Source: Marinimicrobium koreense (GTDB lineage Bacteria > Pseudomonadota > Gammaproteobacteria > Pseudomonadales > Cellvibrionaceae). From it: a DNA stretch of 64,000 nt. The position numbers were made by a program, and so were the translations under genes. Of this stretch, positions 21,350 to 29,683 are shown piece after piece; position 1 is the stretch's first letter; the number at the start of each line of letters is the position of its first letter. The stretch is from the NCBI RefSeq assembly GCF_003762925.1, contig NZ_RJUK01000001.1:2604001-2668000 (forward strand), in the 5' to 3' direction. Below the pieces are notes generated by a model. The model made no database searches. It was given only the letters and a program-made list of their open reading frames with translations, and was not told where the DNA came from.

Positions 21350-21961
21350 TCAGCGGCGGCCCTCGGCCGCCCGTATCTCGGCGAACGCTTCAATGTCCTG
21401 ATCAAACTTGTCCGCCACCTCGTCGTACTCCTCCTGGCGATGACGGATCTGCGCCTGTATTTCCTGAACTTCGGTTTTCAGCGTCCCCAGATTGACCAGT
21501 ACCGACTCGGGCACCTCCTGGCCACTGCGCTCCAGACGCGCGGCCCGACTCTCCAGGTCCCGTATCTGCAAGCGCACATTGCTCAGGTTGCTCTCCAGAA
21601 TACTGATATTGCCCTGCAGCTCCGCCAGACTGCGCCGCTTTGCATCCTCGATATCCTTGACCGTGCTGTACCGACGCTTCAGTTCCTGCTCGTAGGCCTC
21701 ACGCTCCTGTCGGGCCTGCCGTTCGCGTGCTTCGGCTTCCAACTCTTCGTCGCTGGGCGCTGGAGGCACGGTTCTGAGCACCTCCCCATACATGGACACG
21801 ACTTCGTAACCTCTCGGGACGTACTTGGGTGGGATGCGATCTTCCAGCACCTGCACGCCTTCATCGTTGGTGTATCGGTAGTACACTTTCTCTTGCGCCT
21901 GGGCCAGCGACGCCAGACCCAGGAGGCAGGATACCGAGAACCACAACATTGATTTACGCAT
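21350..21961 (-). CDS. DUF4124-domain periplasmic coiled-coil protein
   Basis: A 203-residue exported protein with a signal peptide ending near AQA (residue 22). A DUF4124-like N-terminal domain (about 24-65) reads KVYYRYTNDEGVQVLEDRIPPKYVPRGYEVV. A long charged coiled coil follows (about 75-195: EAEARERQARQEREAYEQ..., LQGNISILESNLSNVRLQIRDLESRAARLE). The function is unknown. It is convergent with slmA and lies just upstream of pyrE on the same strand. Confidence 0.78.
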   Translation of the reverse strand: MRKSMLWFSVSCLLGLASLAQAQEKVYYRYTNDEGVQVLEDRIPPKYVPRGYEVVSMYGEVLRTVPPAPSDEELEAEARERQARQEREAYEQELKRRYSTVKDIEDAKRRSLAELQGNISILESNLSNVRLQIRDLESRAARLERSGQEVPESVLVNLGTLKTEVQEIQAQIRHRQEEYDEVADKFDQDIEAFAEIRAAEGRR

Positions 21962-22002
21962 AACGCCCTCGTTGCTCCATCGCGCTTGGGAGCGGATTCT
22001 GA

Positions 22003-22644
22003 TTACACGCCGTACTCGGCGCGATAGGCCTCAATGGCTGCCACCACCTCTGGGCGGGCTTTGTCCGCTTTCAGGTAGGCCACCACATCGTCCAGATTGA
22101 CAATACTGATCACCGGAATGCCGTACTGCTGCTCCACTTCCTGGATCGCCGACAGGGAGCCCTTGCCGCGCTCCTGACGGTTAAGACCAATCAACACCCC
22201 CGCCGGTTCAGCGCCCGCCGAACGAATCAGTTCCATGGACTCACCCACGGCGGTTCCCGCAGTAATCACATCGTCCACAATGAGCACCCGACCGTCCAGC
22301 GGCGCGCCCACCAGGGAGCCGCCTTCGCCGTGGTCCTTGGCCTCTTTGCGGTTGAACGCGTAGGGCAGATCCCGCTCGTGGTGGTCGGCCAGCGCAACGG
22401 CAGTGGTGGTGGCCAGGGGAATACCCTTGTAGGCCGGGCCGAAGATCAGGTCCACCTCTACACCAGAGGCCATCAGCGCCGCCGCGTAGCAGCGCCCCAG
22501 CTTCGCCAGTGCCCGACCGGTCTGAAACTTGCCGGCATTGAAAAAATACGGGCTGACCCGGCCGGATTTGAGGGTAAACTCGCCAAAGCCCAGGGCCTCG
22601 TGCTCAATGGCCAACTCGATAAAGTCGCGCTGGTAGTTCTCCAT
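22003..22644 (-). CDS. pyrE: Orotate phosphoribosyltransferase
   Basis: A 213-residue type I phosphoribosyltransferase that converts orotate and PRPP to OMP in pyrimidine synthesis. The PRPP-binding motif is [14 protein letters not shown]. The flexible catalytic loop ([13 protein letters not shown]) and [16 protein letters not shown] are present. Length is normal. It lies next to crc, as in Pseudomonas, but divergent from it, with a 258-base shared upstream region. Confidence 0.97.
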   Translation of the reverse strand: MENYQRDFIELAIEHEALGFGEFTLKSGRVSPYFFNAGKFQTGRALAKLGRCYAAALMASGVEVDLIFGPAYKGIPLATTTAVALADHHERDLPYAFNRKEAKDHGEGGSLVGAPLDGRVLIVDDVITAGTAVGESMELIRSAGAEPAGVLIGLNRQERGKGSLSAIQEVEQQYGIPVISIVNLDDVVAYLKADKARPEVVAAIEAYRAEYGV

Positions 22645-22902
22645 GCAAAACTCTCAAAAATACGCTAGATTGAATAAGAATAACGGCTGACGCTGTGGGG
22701 GCGTGCCATTAACCGCCGGTTACTCCAGTGGCCCCAATTATAACCATCGAATGCCCACCTGCGCTGCCCAGCCGTTCACTGGTCCCGAACTAAAGTGCGG
22801 AAATGGCCTCCAAACGGCTGAATTCCGGGGTTTTTCTGTCACTAATTAACACAAAGATAACAAGCTCGGGTATCATACACAGTCCGTTAACAAGGGGCTA
22901 AT

Positions 22903-23676
22903 ATGAGAGTTATCAGTCTTAGCGTCGATGGTATTTTCCAGGCGGCTCAGCGCGGTCTGTTTGACTGGCTGGACAGCCAGGATGCAGACGTCATCTGTCT
23001 GCAGGATCTGCGCGCACTGGAATATGAACTGGAAGACAAGCCGGTATTTCAACTGGACGGTTATTTCAGCTACTTCTTCGACTCCGGGACACCACACTAC
23101 AACGGCGTGGCCATCTACACCCGCAAGCAGCCCAAGGCCCTGATTTTTGGCCTGGGGTTCTCGTCCGGCGTGGATATGGAAGGTCGTTACCTGCAGATTG
23201 ACTACGAACAGCTGAGCATTGGCTCAATGCTGGCGCCCAGTGCTACCTCGGAAATGGAATCCCAGGAAGTGAAGATCAAGTTCTTCGACGACCTGCAGGC
23301 CCATCTCGACAAGATTACCCGCAAGCGCCGCGAGTTCATCTTCTGCGGCAACTGGGCCATGGCACACACGCCCCGGGATGTGACCAACCCGGAGAAAAAT
23401 GAGCACGAATCCGGCTTTCTGCCCCACGAGCGGCAGTGGCTGAGCCAGGTGTTCAACCAGATCGGCTATGTGGATGCCTTTCGCAAGGCCAACAAGGACC
23501 CGGACGAATACAGTTGGTGGCCCAGCGGCAAGATCAATGACGGTGAGGGCTGGCGCACCGACATGCAGATCGTGTCAGCGCCCATTGGCCAGCGGGTCGA
23601 GCATGCGGCCATTTACAAGATTCAGCAGTTCTCCAGCCACCTGCCGGTGATTGTGGATTACGATATCGAGCTTTGA
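22903..23676 (+). CDS. crc: Catabolite repression control protein Crc (exonuclease III-like fold)
   Basis: A 257-residue protein of the endonuclease/exonuclease/phosphatase fold. It begins MRVISLSVDGIFQAAQRGLFDWL and contains DADVICLQDLRALE, LDGYFSYFFDSGTPHYNGVAIYTRKQPKA and SHLPVIVDYDIEL. These follow Pseudomonas Crc more closely than XthA. Crc cooperates with Hfq to repress translation of catabolic mRNAs and is not an active nuclease. The pyrE-crc-rph context agrees. Hfq and a CrcZ-like RNA are not in this window, so a role here is inferred. Confidence 0.88.
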   Translation: MRVISLSVDGIFQAAQRGLFDWLDSQDADVICLQDLRALEYELEDKPVFQLDGYFSYFFDSGTPHYNGVAIYTRKQPKALIFGLGFSSGVDMEGRYLQIDYEQLSIGSMLAPSATSEMESQEVKIKFFDDLQAHLDKITRKRREFIFCGNWAMAHTPRDVTNPEKNEHESGFLPHERQWLSQVFNQIGYVDAFRKANKDPDEYSWWPSGKINDGEGWRTDMQIVSAPIGQRVEHAAIYKIQQFSSHLPVIVDYDIEL

Positions 23677-23709
23677 TCGGTCGGGTGGGGTAGCGGCGGA
23701 TGGGGTAAC

Positions 23710-23735
23710 GGCGGATGCGCCTTCGCTTATCCGCC
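23710..23735. repeat. REP-like hairpin between crc and rph
   Basis: GGCGGAT (23710-23716) pairs with ATCCGCC (23729-23735), with a smaller GCG/CGC stem inside. It lies between two convergent genes, where it may end transcription from both sides. Confidence 0.55.
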
Positions 23736-23776
23736 CTACGCAACCCTCGGTTGCATCCATCGCAATCCGGTCCGGG

Positions 23777-24511
23777 TTACTCCGCCAGCGCCGCCTGCTG
23801 CAACCGATTCAACTCCCCAATCCCTTTCTTGGCCAACGCCATCATGGCTCCGAACTCGGCCTCGGTAAACGGCTCGGCTTCGGCGGTGCCCTGAATTTCG
23901 ATGATGCCACCGTCATCGCCCATGACCACGTTCATGTCGGTATCCGCAGTGGAATCCTCTGGGTAATCCAGATCCAGCACCGGCACACCCTGATAGATGC
24001 CAACGGACACTGAGGCAATGGCGCGCTTGAGCGGACTGTCCTTCACCAACCCCTTCTCCTGCAGAAACGCGACCGCATCGGCCAGCGCCACCCAGGCACC
24101 GGTAATGGAGGCGGTACGGGTGCCGCCATCGGCCTGAATCACATCGCAGTCGAGCTGGATGGTGTTCTCGCCCAGCGCGTCGAGATCAATCGCCGCACGC
24201 AGGGAGCGGCCGATCAGGCGCTGGATCTCCACCGTGCGCCCCCCTTGCTTGCCACGGGCCGCTTCGCGATTCATACGCGAGCCGGTGGAGCGGGGCAGCA
24301 TGCCGTACTCGGCGGTCAGCCAGCCCTGGCCCTTGCCGCGCAGGAAAGGCGGCACGCCCTCGACCACGCTCGCGGTGCAGATCACCTTGGTGTCCCCAAA
24401 TTCCACCAGCACCGAACCCTCGGCATGCTTGGTGTAACGGCGGGTCAGGCGCACATCGCGCAACTGGTCGGGCTGGCGGCCACTGGGGCGCTGAACGGTC
24501 GTCTCGGTCAT
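23777..24511 (-). CDS. rph: Ribonuclease PH
   Basis: A 244-residue phosphorolytic 3'-5' exoribonuclease that trims tRNA 3' ends. The start at 24511 gives [42 protein letters not shown], the normal N-terminus; a 70-residue upward extension of the frame is spurious. The active-site region [21 protein letters not shown] and the phosphate-site Arg are intact, as is the [12 protein letters not shown]-like segment ([22 protein letters not shown]). It is divergent from yicC, a usual arrangement. Confidence 0.97.
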   Translation of the reverse strand: MTETTVQRPSGRQPDQLRDVRLTRRYTKHAEGSVLVEFGDTKVICTASVVEGVPPFLRGKGQGWLTAEYGMLPRSTGSRMNREAARGKQGGRTVEIQRLIGRSLRAAIDLDALGENTIQLDCDVIQADGGTRTASITGAWVALADAVAFLQEKGLVKDSPLKRAIASVSVGIYQGVPVLDLDYPEDSTADTDMNVVMGDDGGIIEIQGTAEAEPFTEAEFGAMMALAKKGIGELNRLQQAALAE

Positions 24512-24638
24512 GATCGGATCCTGTACTGTCAAAGGGTTTGAAAAAGTCGTCTGTGGTAACATCGCCGGTTTAATGGGAGCGAAGCCTACCAGCTCCGCCC
24601 CCACAGTGTCACCGCCGCATTCAGACAGAGGATCGCCC

Positions 24639-25505
24639 ATGCCACGCAGTATGACCGGTTTTGCCCGCACATCGCAGCAGTTCGACTGGGGCACACTCAC
24701 CTGGGAGATCCGCAGCGTCAACCACCGCTACCTGGAACCGGCCTTCCGTCTGCCCGACGATCTGCGCGAAATCGAGCCCCATCTGCGCGAGCGCATCCGC
24801 AAGAGCCTGCACCGGGGCAAGCTGGAAATGAGCCTGACCGTGCAGAAGGAAGAGGGCGCCGACCAGGCTCTGGGCATCAACCTGCCCAGAGTCCGCCAGC
24901 TCGCCGAAGCCGCGCACACCATCGGCAACGAACTGCACGACGCGGCGCCGATCAACCCGCTGGAGGTGTTGCGCTGGCCCGGCGTACTACAACAGGCCGA
25001 ACTCAATCGCGAGACCCTGATTGAAGCCGCCCTGGCACTATTTGACCAGACCCTGAAACAACTGTTGGAACATCGCACCCGGGAAGGCGGCGAGCTGGTG
25101 CAGTTCATTCACCAGCGGCTGGACAGCATCAGCGCCGAGGTGGTGAAACTGCGCGAGCGGTTACCGGAAATACTGACCGCCCAACGCGAGAAACTGCAGA
25201 GCAAAATCGAAGCACTGAAGGTCGACCTGGACCCGGAGCGCCTGGAGCAGGAGATTACCCTGCTGGCACAGAAGGCCGACGTGGACGAAGAGCTGGATCG
25301 CCTCGACACTCACGTCGCCGAGGTGAAGCACACCCTGACCCAGAAAAATTCCCTGGGTCGCCGGCTGGATTTTCTGATGCAGGAGCTGAATCGCGAGGCG
25401 AATACGCTTTCATCAAAAGCCATCGTGGCAGACACCACTCAATCGGCGGTGGAGCTTAAAGTGCTGATTGAGCAAATGCGGGAACAGATCCAGAATATTG
25501 AGTGA
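24639..25505 (+). CDS. yicC: YicC-family endoribonuclease
   Basis: A 288-residue protein beginning [39 protein letters not shown], the YicC/YloC signature, and ending with NRQ-like [34 protein letters not shown]...[17 protein letters not shown]. Members are endoribonucleases that have been linked to small-RNA turnover. The ATG at 24639 is preferred because family similarity begins exactly there; an upstream 43-codon extension overlaps the rph promoter. Confidence 0.95.
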   Translation: MPRSMTGFARTSQQFDWGTLTWEIRSVNHRYLEPAFRLPDDLREIEPHLRERIRKSLHRGKLEMSLTVQKEEGADQALGINLPRVRQLAEAAHTIGNELHDAAPINPLEVLRWPGVLQQAELNRETLIEAALALFDQTLKQLLEHRTREGGELVQFIHQRLDSISAEVVKLRERLPEILTAQREKLQSKIEALKVDLDPERLEQEITLLAQKADVDEELDRLDTHVAEVKHTLTQKNSLGRRLDFLMQELNREANTLSSKAIVADTTQSAVELKVLIEQMREQIQNIE

Positions 25506-25575
25506 CCTTAACGCAGCCTGGCAATAACGCGCGAGTGATGTTGCGTCAGGTGAAAGTCAGGCCAAAAAAAATTCC

Positions 25576-26538
25576 TCAGCGAACACACACCCGATTTCGC
25601 CCCTGATGCTTGGCATCGTAAAGCGCCCGGTCGGCGCGCCCATAGAGCAGGCTTTTGGTGTCGTGCGGGCAGATTTCGGTAATACCGAAACTCATGGTGA
25701 CTTCACCGTAACGACCGCCATACTGCGCCACCAGTTCGCGCTTGCGCTCGGCGACCCTGATCGCCTGTTCCGCAGTAGTGCTCGGGAGAATAAGCGCAAA
25801 CTCCTCACCGCCCATGCGCACCAGCGTATCAATTTCCCTCAGCCCCTGATGCAGGCACTGAGCAACATCTTTGAGTACCCGATCGCCCGCGTCGTGACCA
25901 AAGCGGTCGTTGATTCGTTTAAAGAGATCAATGTCCGTGAGAACGAGCGCAAAGGGCGTGCGCGTGCGGTGGAACAGGGCCAACTGTGCCTCTATCTGTC
26001 GATCGTACACCCGGCGATTGGCCAGGCCGGTGAGCGGGTCTTGTGTTGCCATCAACTCCAGTTTTGCGTTGAGCTCGGAAAGCTGCTCCTGGCGCTGCTC
26101 CAGTTCATGGGCGAGCGCCTGTACCTGCTCCAGAGCCCGGGCCTTTTCTTCCGTCGCCTGCTCCGCCGTCTTGCGCGCCTGCTGCAGTTGTTCCTCGACC
26201 AGGTTGCGTCGCTGCATGGGTAGCAGCAGTAACTGATACCCCGGTTCATCCCCGGCTACCGAGGATGCACTGAGCAGCACCGGTAGCGGTTGCCCGGAAG
26301 CGCTGGTAAAGGTCAGGGTCATTTCCTCGGCGTGGCCGTGCAGTCGCAGCGCCGGCAATACATGCCCCAGATAGTAGATTCTGGAACCACCGGTCATCCA
26401 GCTCTCTGGCGCATGCCCCACCAGCTCAGTCTCGGCCCGTCCCAGCCAATCGCAGAGCGTGCGATTGACGGCGGTCACGATGTTGGCCTCGTCGAGAACG
26501 ATAAGGCCTCCCGGCAGGCGGTCTATGTCAGGCTGCAC
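25576..26538 (-). CDS. PAS-GGDEF diguanylate cyclase, partner of an RsbQ-like hydrolase
   Basis: About 320 residues. An N-terminal PAS domain (about 5-105) reads DRLPGGLIVLDEANIVTAVNRTLCDWLGRAETELVGH. A coiled coil (about 112-160) leads to a GGDEF domain (165-320) whose active site is GGEEF (243-247). An inhibitory I-site RxxD (REID, 234-237) lies five residues upstream. It should make c-di-GMP with product inhibition. No membrane segment is seen, so it is cytosolic. A GTG at 26538 is chosen; a TTG at 26553 is possible. Either start overlaps the end of the RsbQ-like gene, implying translational coupling. The PAS plus coiled-coil layout resembles that of RsbP, the known RsbQ partner, with the phosphatase replaced by a cyclase. 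Confidence 0.88.
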   Translation of the reverse strand: MQPDIDRLPGGLIVLDEANIVTAVNRTLCDWLGRAETELVGHAPESWMTGGSRIYYLGHVLPALRLHGHAEEMTLTFTSASGQPLPVLLSASSVAGDEPGYQLLLLPMQRRNLVEEQLQQARKTAEQATEEKARALEQVQALAHELEQRQEQLSELNAKLELMATQDPLTGLANRRVYDRQIEAQLALFHRTRTPFALVLTDIDLFKRINDRFGHDAGDRVLKDVAQCLHQGLREIDTLVRMGGEEFALILPSTTAEQAIRVAERKRELVAQYGGRYGEVTMSFGITEICPHDTKSLLYGRADRALYDAKHQGRNRVCVR

Positions 26539-27358
26539 CCTGGGCGCCCTCAATCACGGCACGGGCCACCGCCCCAGGGTTGCTGACCTGAGGGTAGTGC
26601 CCCGTGGCGTCGAGCCGCCGGATGATTCCTTTGGGGAGCGCCCATTCGAGGTATTCGATCACTGCGGTCGGGACAATCACGTCCTGCTCGCAGTACAGCA
26701 CCAATGTGGGTACCTGAACGTGCGGTAGCTGAGTGCGTATGTCACAGAGAAAAGTGGTTTCGGCAAAACGCCGGGACATGGCCGGATCGGCATTGAGAAA
26801 ACTCTCACGCAACTGCTCGGCGAGGGCGGGGCGGTCACCGTTGGCCATGACGATCGGTGCCAGATAACCGGCCCACTCGAAGTGATTGCGCTCCATCAGG
26901 TCCAGCAGCTCACCCACGTCTTCGGCCTCAAACCCACCGATATAATCCGGCGGATCATTGATGTAGCGGGGTGAAGGCCCGATGGCAATAATCTGGCGAA
27001 ACAGCTCCGGCTCGGCGATCGACGCCAGCCAGCCAATGGCACCGCTGACCGAGTGCCCGACCAGAATGGGCCGCCGCTTCAGGCCGAGGGCCTGCACCAG
27101 TTCGACCAGATCCTCGGCATAAGCCGAGAGGTCGGCGTAACGCTCAGCGTCGAACGCGCTTCGGTCGGAGCGGCCGCAACCGATGTGATCAAACAGCACC
27201 ACCGGATACTCCAGGGCCAGGACATCCGCCACCGGCGCCCAGATCTGCTGATCACAGCCAAAACCGTGAGCAAGAATCAGCGTCGGTCGATCGGTTGAGT
27301 CGGGGGCAGGCCCCAACCATGAAACCTGGTGTCGCCTGAGGATGTCGGCAGATAACAT
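26528..27358 (-). CDS. RsbQ-like alpha/beta hydrolase (KAI2/D14-type fold)
   Basis: A 276-residue hydrolase with the catalytic triad Ser103 (GHSVSG), Asp226 (YCEQDVIVP) and His254 (ATGHYP). It follows Bacillus RsbQ closely in several blocks: AHGFGCDQQIW, FDHIGCGRSD, and IGPSPRYINDPPDYIGGFE. RsbQ binds a small hydrophobic molecule and activates the PAS domain of the phosphatase RsbP; plant KAI2 and D14 receptors share this fold. Here the next gene, overlapping by about 11 bases, encodes a PAS-GGDEF protein. The start at 27358 has GAGGT five bases upstream; a longer frame to 27409 lacks a ribosome site. The ligand is unknown. Confidence 0.9.
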   Translation of the reverse strand: MLSADILRRHQVSWLGPAPDSTDRPTLILAHGFGCDQQIWAPVADVLALEYPVVLFDHIGCGRSDRSAFDAERYADLSAYAEDLVELVQALGLKRRPILVGHSVSGAIGWLASIAEPELFRQIIAIGPSPRYINDPPDYIGGFEAEDVGELLDLMERNHFEWAGYLAPIVMANGDRPALAEQLRESFLNADPAMSRRFAETTFLCDIRTQLPHVQVPTLVLYCEQDVIVPTAVIEYLEWALPKGIIRRLDATGHYPQVSNPGAVARAVIEGAQGAA

Positions 27359-27484
27359 GAGTACCTCGGTCAAGGGCCTCCGGCCCGATACCTCTTCAAG
27401 ATAGCTCATGGTAGCAGAGGCTGCCGCTTATACGGACCAGTTCATAATGATTTTCGTGCCAACCTCTGGTCGCGCAATGGCAGC

Positions 27485-27718
27485 TCAACCCACGGCGCGC
27501 TGCCGCAGTCGCTGCCACTCTTCATCCAGGGTGTTGTCCGGCAGGGTCTCTCCCGCGCGGCGATACCAGTACCCCGCATTGCCCAGGTCGCCCTCTTCGC
27601 GATGCAGGTAGCCGTGAATCAGGCAGGAGAGGGGATCATCCTGGGCCTCCACCAGGTCGTGAGCACCATGCCACTCCCCCTCGCGAGCCAGTTCCAATGC
27701 TTTAAGCTGAGTATTCAC
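27485..27718 (-). CDS. Conserved small hypothetical protein
   Basis: About 77 residues starting at GTG 27718 with GAGGAGA seven bases upstream. The sequence LKALELAREGEWHGAHDLVEAQDDPLSCLIHGYLHREEGDLGNAGYWYRRAGETLP is helical and resembles one TPR-like pair. Similar small proteins are annotated as hypothetical in Proteobacteria; I cannot assign a function. It lies 38 bases after the symporter gene on the same strand and may be its last operon member. Confidence 0.65.
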   Translation of the reverse strand: MNTQLKALELAREGEWHGAHDLVEAQDDPLSCLIHGYLHREEGDLGNAGYWYRRAGETLPDNTLDEEWQRLRQRAVG

Positions 27719-27755
27719 CCGTAAGTCTCCTCGGACGGTTCGTAAAGATACCCCG

Positions 27756-29231
27756 TCAGGATACCGCATCCCCCACTCCAGGCTCCACGGTGGCCTCCAT
27801 CCGCTCCCGCTCCTGATCCAGCCTGGCCAGGGACTGCGCCGGCGTGAGCGCTTGCGGGGGCGTCATCAAGCTGACCACCACACCAGCACCGAGCGCAACA
27901 ATGACGGCCGGAATGACCGGATTGCCCCAGAGGGCCATGAACGAAGTCATCACCCAGACCGAGGCAATCGCGCCGCCCAGCAAGGATGCCAGCGCGCCCT
28001 GCCAGTTGTAGCGGGGCCAGAAACGACCGAGCAGGCCACAGGCGAACATGCCCGCCATCAGGGTGGAGATCATGCCGGTGATATAACCGATCAGGTCATC
28101 GGACAGGGAGGCCATCAGCCAGGCACCAGTGATCACCAGCGCCAATGTAATCCGGGAATTGCGCACCACCGTGATCCGCGATGGCGTGTGCCCGGTCACC
28201 ATCACCCACAGGTCCCGCATCAAGACGGCCACGCCCGCCATGGCATCGGAGCTGGCACTGGACATGGTGGCGGAGAGCCCGGCAATCAGCACCACCAGCC
28301 CAATACCCAACGGCAGCACCTCCACCGCCAGAAACGGAAACGCGAAATTGCGATTGCCCAGTTCGGGGTTGAGCGCATAGGCACCCATACCGATAATCGC
28401 CGGTACCAGGGAAAAGAACAGATACAGGGTGCCGGAAATGACAAACGAGCGACGCACGGAGCCGACACTGCGCGCCGAATAAATCCGCTGGCGAAACGAT
28501 GGGGTGGCCAACACCCCCACGGCGATGACCAGCACCAACGACAAGGCCGGCAAGCCCCCAATGGATTCCCGCGCCAGAGCCGCGACGTTGGCCTTGGGCT
28601 GGGCCGCGAGCAACGCACTCCAGCCACCTACGGCGTGCACCGCCAAGGCTGCCATCAATATAAAACCACCGAACAGGACAATCGCCTGAAGCGTATCGGT
28701 CCAGACCACGGCGCGATAACCGCCGACAATCACATAGATGGCAAAGCTCAACGCCACCACCGCGCGGGCCACATCAAGGTCCATGCCGGCGATCCAGGCC
28801 AGGTACAGGCCGCCGCCGAGAATGTGGGCTCCGAGCCAGCCGATGCAGGCCAGAAAAATCAGCACGGCCACGATATTTTTCACCAGGCGATTGGCCCCCA
28901 CATAAAAAGAGAGCTCTTCGCTCATGGTCATGAACCGGTATTCCCGCACCGGCGCAAACCAGGCTGCCAACAACAGAATGCCGATGGCGCCACCCAGGCC
29001 ATAAAGCGCGCCGGCCCAGCCATTAGCATAACCAAAACCCACCGCACCCATGGAGGACCCGGTGCCCACCATGGTCGCCACTGTGGTACCAATGGTCAAA
29101 AAAATGGGCAAGCTGCGCCCCGCCAGCAGAAAGTCATCCCCCCCCTGGTGTCGGCGAGTCACCCACCAGCTCAGGGCAATCAGAAACACCACATAGGCGG
29201 CGAAGGTGGAGAGAAACAGCGTACTGTTCAT
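27756..29231 (-). CDS. Sodium:solute symporter (SSS family)
   Basis: A 491-residue protein with about 13 transmembrane helices. The family pattern is clear: LAGRSLPIFLTIGTTVATMVGTGSSMGAVGFGYANGW near the sodium-site helix and YIVVGGYRAVVWTDTLQA. It overlaps the ridA stop by ATGA and lies downstream of ridA and the D-aminoacylase gene. The likely cargo is therefore an N-acyl-D-amino acid, a D-amino acid or a related peptidoglycan fragment. Substrate assignment is inference from neighbours only. Confidence 0.85.
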   Translation of the reverse strand: MNSTLFLSTFAAYVVFLIALSWWVTRRHQGGDDFLLAGRSLPIFLTIGTTVATMVGTGSSMGAVGFGYANGWAGALYGLGGAIGILLLAAWFAPVREYRFMTMSEELSFYVGANRLVKNIVAVLIFLACIGWLGAHILGGGLYLAWIAGMDLDVARAVVALSFAIYVIVGGYRAVVWTDTLQAIVLFGGFILMAALAVHAVGGWSALLAAQPKANVAALARESIGGLPALSLVLVIAVGVLATPSFRQRIYSARSVGSVRRSFVISGTLYLFFSLVPAIIGMGAYALNPELGNRNFAFPFLAVEVLPLGIGLVVLIAGLSATMSSASSDAMAGVAVLMRDLWVMVTGHTPSRITVVRNSRITLALVITGAWLMASLSDDLIGYITGMISTLMAGMFACGLLGRFWPRYNWQGALASLLGGAIASVWVMTSFMALWGNPVIPAVIVALGAGVVVSLMTPPQALTPAQSLARLDQERERMEATVEPGVGDAVS

Positions 29232-29620
29232 GCATCCTCGGCTTTGTAACAGACCACGCCCACTTCCACTTTACAGTCCACCACCAGATCGCATACCGAG
29301 CAGATGCGCGCGGGCGGGTGTGCGCCAAAATTCTGTTTGAACACTTTATTGAATGATTGGAAGTAACGGGCGTCGGTGAGAATCACCGTTACGTGCACCA
29401 CATGTTCCGGGCCATAGCCGGCCTCGCGCATGATCGCAAAACAGTTGTCGATGGCCAGCTGTGACTGTTCGACGATACCGCCTTCCACCACTTCCCCATC
29501 GCGCATCGGAGTCTGCCCGGATACATACAACCACCCCGCCGCGCCGGCGGCGCGGGCAAAGGGCAAGGCCTGACCACCGGTGCCCACACCTCCTTCGGTA
29601 CCGTAACGCTGAATGCTCAC
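29228..29620 (-). CDS. RidA/YjgF-family enamine/imine deaminase
   Basis: A 130-residue RidA-type protein starting at GTG 29620 with GGAG upstream. GQTPMRDGEVVEGGIVEQSQLAIDNCFAIM and VVHVTVILTDARYFQSFNKVFKQNFGAHPPAR match, and the conserved Arg of PPAR, which contacts the substrate carboxylate, is present. The C-terminus (VEVGVVCYK) differs from RidA proper (VEIEAIA), so this is a RidA-subfamily member. It would clear reactive imines formed by PLP enzymes or amino-acid oxidation, in keeping with the D-amino-acid neighbours. Confidence 0.85.
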   Translation of the reverse strand: MSIQRYGTEGGVGTGGQALPFARAAGAAGWLYVSGQTPMRDGEVVEGGIVEQSQLAIDNCFAIMREAGYGPEHVVHVTVILTDARYFQSFNKVFKQNFGAHPPARICSVCDLVVDCKVEVGVVCYKAEDA

Positions 29621-29683
29621 ACAGGACTCCTTATCATTGCGGTTAAAAAACAGAGTTGAAAACAGACACGGTCGTTTTGAGCG

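Noticed and set aside
22903-23676. Exonuclease III (xthA) as the identity of this gene
   Set aside because: Sequence blocks and the pyrE-crc-rph context fit Crc better; catalytic residues of XthA are not kept throughout.
27852-29249. 465-codon plus-strand open frame
   Set aside because: It is antisense to the well-supported sodium symporter gene and its composition (His, Gln, Gly rich) is that of a reversed membrane protein gene.
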